DNA of 64,000 nt from Wenyingzhuangia sp. Its GTDB lineage: Bacteria; Bacteroidota; Bacteroidia; Flavobacteriales; Flavobacteriaceae. The position numbers and the translations under genes were made by a program. This document shows, piece after piece, positions 62,122 through 64,000 of this stretch. Under the pieces are notes generated by a model. That model ran no database searches. It was not told the DNA's origin and saw nothing but the letters and a program-made list of their open reading frames with translations. The stretch lies in assembly GCA_020628175.1 (NCBI GenBank), contig JAHDFK010000008.1, positions 1 through 64,000 on the forward strand, given 5' to 3'. Within the stretch, counting starts at the first letter, position 1, and every line of letters begins with the position of its first letter.

Positions 62122-62865
62122 ATGAATTTAGTTATTGATGAAGGGAATAGTAGGGTGAAATTAGCAGTGTTTCAAGGGCGTAAATTGATTGATTTACAGG
62201 TTGCAAAGGTGGAAGATGCTACATATGTATTAAAAACACTACAAAAAAACTATATTTTTAGTGCTGTAATAATTTCATCAGTGACAGATGAAATTAAAGA
62301 AATTTTAGAAGAATTTAATTTCAAGAACAGTTTGTTTTTAACTTCGGATACTCCTGTTCCATTTAAAAATTTATATAAAACACCCAAAACTTTGGGTGTT
62401 GACAGAATAGCTTTGGTAGCTGCTACCCAATATGAAAATGTAAACACGAATACATTAGTAATAGATGCGGGTACTTGCATTACTTATGACTTTATTAATA
62501 GTGAAAATAGTTATTTAGGAGGAGCTATTGCACCAGGTTTACAAATGCGTTACAAAAGCCTGTATACTTTTACTAAAAAACTACCAATCTTAGAGACTGT
62601 AACAAACGGAGTGGATTTGATTGGAGGCTCTACAAATGAATCTATGCATAGTGGTGTGTTAAATGGTATGATGTTTGAGATTGACGGTGTTATCAATTCA
62701 TACAAACAAAAATTTGGAGATGTTCATGTAATATTAACTGGAGGAGATGCTAATTTCTTGTGTAAGCAATTAAAAAATAGCATATTTGTCAACCCTAATT
62801 TTCTGTTAGAAGGATTGAATGAAATCCTAATATATCAAAACAATAATGAAACAAATCACAAGTAG
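62122..62865 (+). CDS. coaX: Type III pantothenate kinase
   Basis: Phosphorylates pantothenate, the first step of coenzyme A synthesis, by the ASKHA-fold CoaX route. The 247-residue protein has the phosphate motif VIDEGNSRVK (usually DxGNT), the pantothenate loop LGVDRIALVAAT and IDAGTCITYDFI. I start at the ATG at 62122; a TTG start three codons earlier is less likely. Its end overlaps the next gene by 20 nt. Confidence 0.94.
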   Translation: MNLVIDEGNSRVKLAVFQGRKLIDLQVAKVEDATYVLKTLQKNYIFSAVIISSVTDEIKEILEEFNFKNSLFLTSDTPVPFKNLYKTPKTLGVDRIALVAATQYENVNTNTLVIDAGTCITYDFINSENSYLGGAIAPGLQMRYKSLYTFTKKLPILETVTNGVDLIGGSTNESMHSGVLNGMMFEIDGVINSYKQKFGDVHVILTGGDANFLCKQLKNSIFVNPNFLLEGLNEILIYQNNNETNHK

Positions 62866-64000
62866 TATATTAGTTGCTGTACTAATCTTTTCTGTACAAC
62901 AAATAAGCGCACAACAGCAGGTGTCTTCTTTATTATCAAATCATGGAATTGGTACTGTTTTTAACGAAGCTACTGTTGCTCAAAAGGCGCAAGGAAACTT
63001 ATCTGTTATAGACAATACCAATAATGAAGTTGTTTCTATAGCCAATCCTGCATTGTTAGGCGATTTACAATTGACATCATTTTCTTTGTCTTTACAAAGT
63101 TTAAATGCTAAAACTGAAACAACGAATAATTCATTTGAGAACTCTTCATTATCATTAACGAATTTATCTTTAGGGTTTCCTCTAGGTAAAAAAGGTGGTT
63201 TTTCTTTAGGGCTTCGCTCACATTCTGCTATAGGATACGAAGTTGCCAATGAAAATTTTTACAATAGCGCTGATGGAGGTGTCAATCAGGTATATCTTGG
63301 TTTAGGGTATAAAATATACAAAGGTTTGTCTGCTGGGGTTCAGTTTAATCAATACTTTGGGCGTACTAATAAGAAAAGAGCTGCAAAAAACACACAAGAG
63401 GTTACTGTTTTAGATGATAAATACAATGTTACGGGGAATAACTTTAAGTTTGGATTACAGTATCAATATGATTTGTCTAAGAAAATTCAAGTAATGGCTG
63501 GTGTTTATGGAGTTTTAGCTCACGAATTAAATGCGTCTGGAACAAGAAGTTTTTATGCTGCAATTGATGAAGGAAATAATATTTTTCAACCGAGAAGAAG
63601 AATTATAACGAATGCCAATGGTGAAAACGAGTTTGAAAATATAGCAGAAAATAGTGCTATAGAAGGTGTTGAAGAAAATCCTTTTAAAACTGTTGTTGGA
63701 TTAGGTTTAGGTAAAAGAAACAAGTGGTTTGCCGGAGTTTCATACGAGAGTAAAGATGCATTGTCTTATTCAGGAGATGCTTTTGGAGAATCAATACAAG
63801 CTAATTTTGATGCAAGTCAGCAAGTAACAAAAATTGGTTTTTCAGATTATTCAAAATACAGTATTGGTGGATATTACATTCCTAAAAAATATGCGTTAAA
63901 AAATTATGCGAATAAAGTGATTTATAGAGCAGGATTCAGTTATGAAAACACAGGGATTGAATTGAATGCTAACAAGGTAAACGATATTGGCATGACTTTT
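62846..64000 (+). CDS. Outer-membrane protein (partial, runs off window)
   Basis: An exported protein (signal peptide MKQITSSILVAVLIFSVQQISAQ) of at least 385 residues, consisting of amphipathic beta-strands typical of an outer-membrane barrel (for example SLGFPLGKKGGFSLGLRSHS, GVYGVLAHELN). It resembles FadL-like proteins of Bacteroidota but I see no diagnostic motif. It overlaps coaX by 20 nt, so it is translationally coupled to it. The 3' end lies beyond the window. Confidence 0.8.
   Translation, partial: MKQITSSILVAVLIFSVQQISAQQQVSSLLSNHGIGTVFNEATVAQKAQGNLSVIDNTNNEVVSIANPALLGDLQLTSFSLSLQSLNAKTETTNNSFENSSLSLTNLSLGFPLGKKGGFSLGLRSHSAIGYEVANENFYNSADGGVNQVYLGLGYKIYKGLSAGVQFNQYFGRTNKKRAAKNTQEVTVLDDKYNVTGNNFKFGLQYQYDLSKKIQVMAGVYGVLAHELNASGTRSFYAAIDEGNNIFQPRRRIITNANGENEFENIAENSAIEGVEENPFKTVVGLGLGKRNKWFAGVSYESKDALSYSGDAFGESIQANFDASQQVTKIGFSDYSKYSIGGYYIPKKYALKNYANKVIYRAGFSYENTGIELNANKVNDIGMTF

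Noticed and set aside
62980..63249. Minus-strand frame inside the outer-membrane protein gene
   Set aside because: Antisense to a coding region with signal peptide and barrel-like strands that continues to the end of the window.
1..64000. CRISPR arrays, prophage genes, insertion sequences, toxin-antitoxin pairs
   Set aside because: I searched by eye on both strands and saw no spaced repeats, transposases, phage structural genes or typical antitoxin pairs.

Overview
The window reads as a chromosomal segment of a marine member of the Flavobacteriaceae (Bacteroidota). The evidence is an AT-rich sequence, Bacteroidota-type promoters (TAnnTTTG near -7, several with TTTG 19 bp upstream), almost no Shine-Dalgarno sequences, a type IX secretion sorting domain, a split transketolase, a class II HMG-CoA reductase with a GYDIA-type GHMP kinase, the zinc-free type B L31 protein, and a GH117/GH2 pair of the kind used on red-algal galactans. 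I do not assign a genus. Most of the window is ordinary housekeeping sequence, with no CRISPR array, prophage or insertion sequence that I can see.

Layout. 1-6.3 kb: mgsA, then a tight minus-strand operon truA > ABC exporter > ridA > class A PBP, and a YfcE-like phosphoesterase. 6.3-12.4 kb: acyl-CoA synthetase, OxyR with both redox cysteines, a zinc-ribbon peptide, a HAD phosphatase, a lipoprotein and a secreted T9SS protein. 12.7-14.4 kb: glyA, then two unlisted small paralogous peptide genes. 14.5-19.1 kb: an accessory-looking locus with a GH117 lipoprotein and a GH2 enzyme, divergent from a membrane-anchored winged-helix-like regulator. 19.2-30.8 kb: serB, an overlapping rhodanese/TPMT-like methyltransferase pair, a six-gene minus-strand envelope operon, rpmE2, PhoH and a lone DppC-type permease. 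30.8-37.2 kb: tail-specific protease, then the plus-strand run surE, small membrane protein, lpxB, comEC. 37.2-47.2 kb: thioredoxin-like protein, POT transporter, a lipoprotein/outer-membrane pair, HMG-CoA reductase with GHMP kinase, and menI-menF-like genes. 47.2-48.7 kb: a decayed ECF sigma factor / anti-sigma / sensor operon. 48.7-64 kb: a conserved protein of unknown role, an MBL hydrolase, a YqaE/Pmp3 peptide, an esterase with a dihydroorotase-like protein, mtnN-lolD, sucC, an aminotransferase with an OstA-like protein, the transketolase N-terminal subunit, a hydrolase, manA, tRNA-Phe, coaX and the start of an outer-membrane protein that runs off the window.

How the genes work together. 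Central metabolism (glyA, serB, sucC, tkt-N, mgsA, manA), cofactor and isoprenoid supply (coaX, MenF/MenI-like, HMGR/GHMP kinase) and envelope biogenesis (lpxB, OstA, LolD, PBP, protease, outer-membrane proteins) dominate. The places most worth a second look are the GH117/GH2/regulator locus, the three-gene sigma operon in which every gene carries two lesions (one apparently made by a template switch), the small paralogous peptides, the dihydroorotase homologue without its zinc ligands, the transketolase N-half without its partner, and the comEC start codon buried in a 12-bp hairpin.
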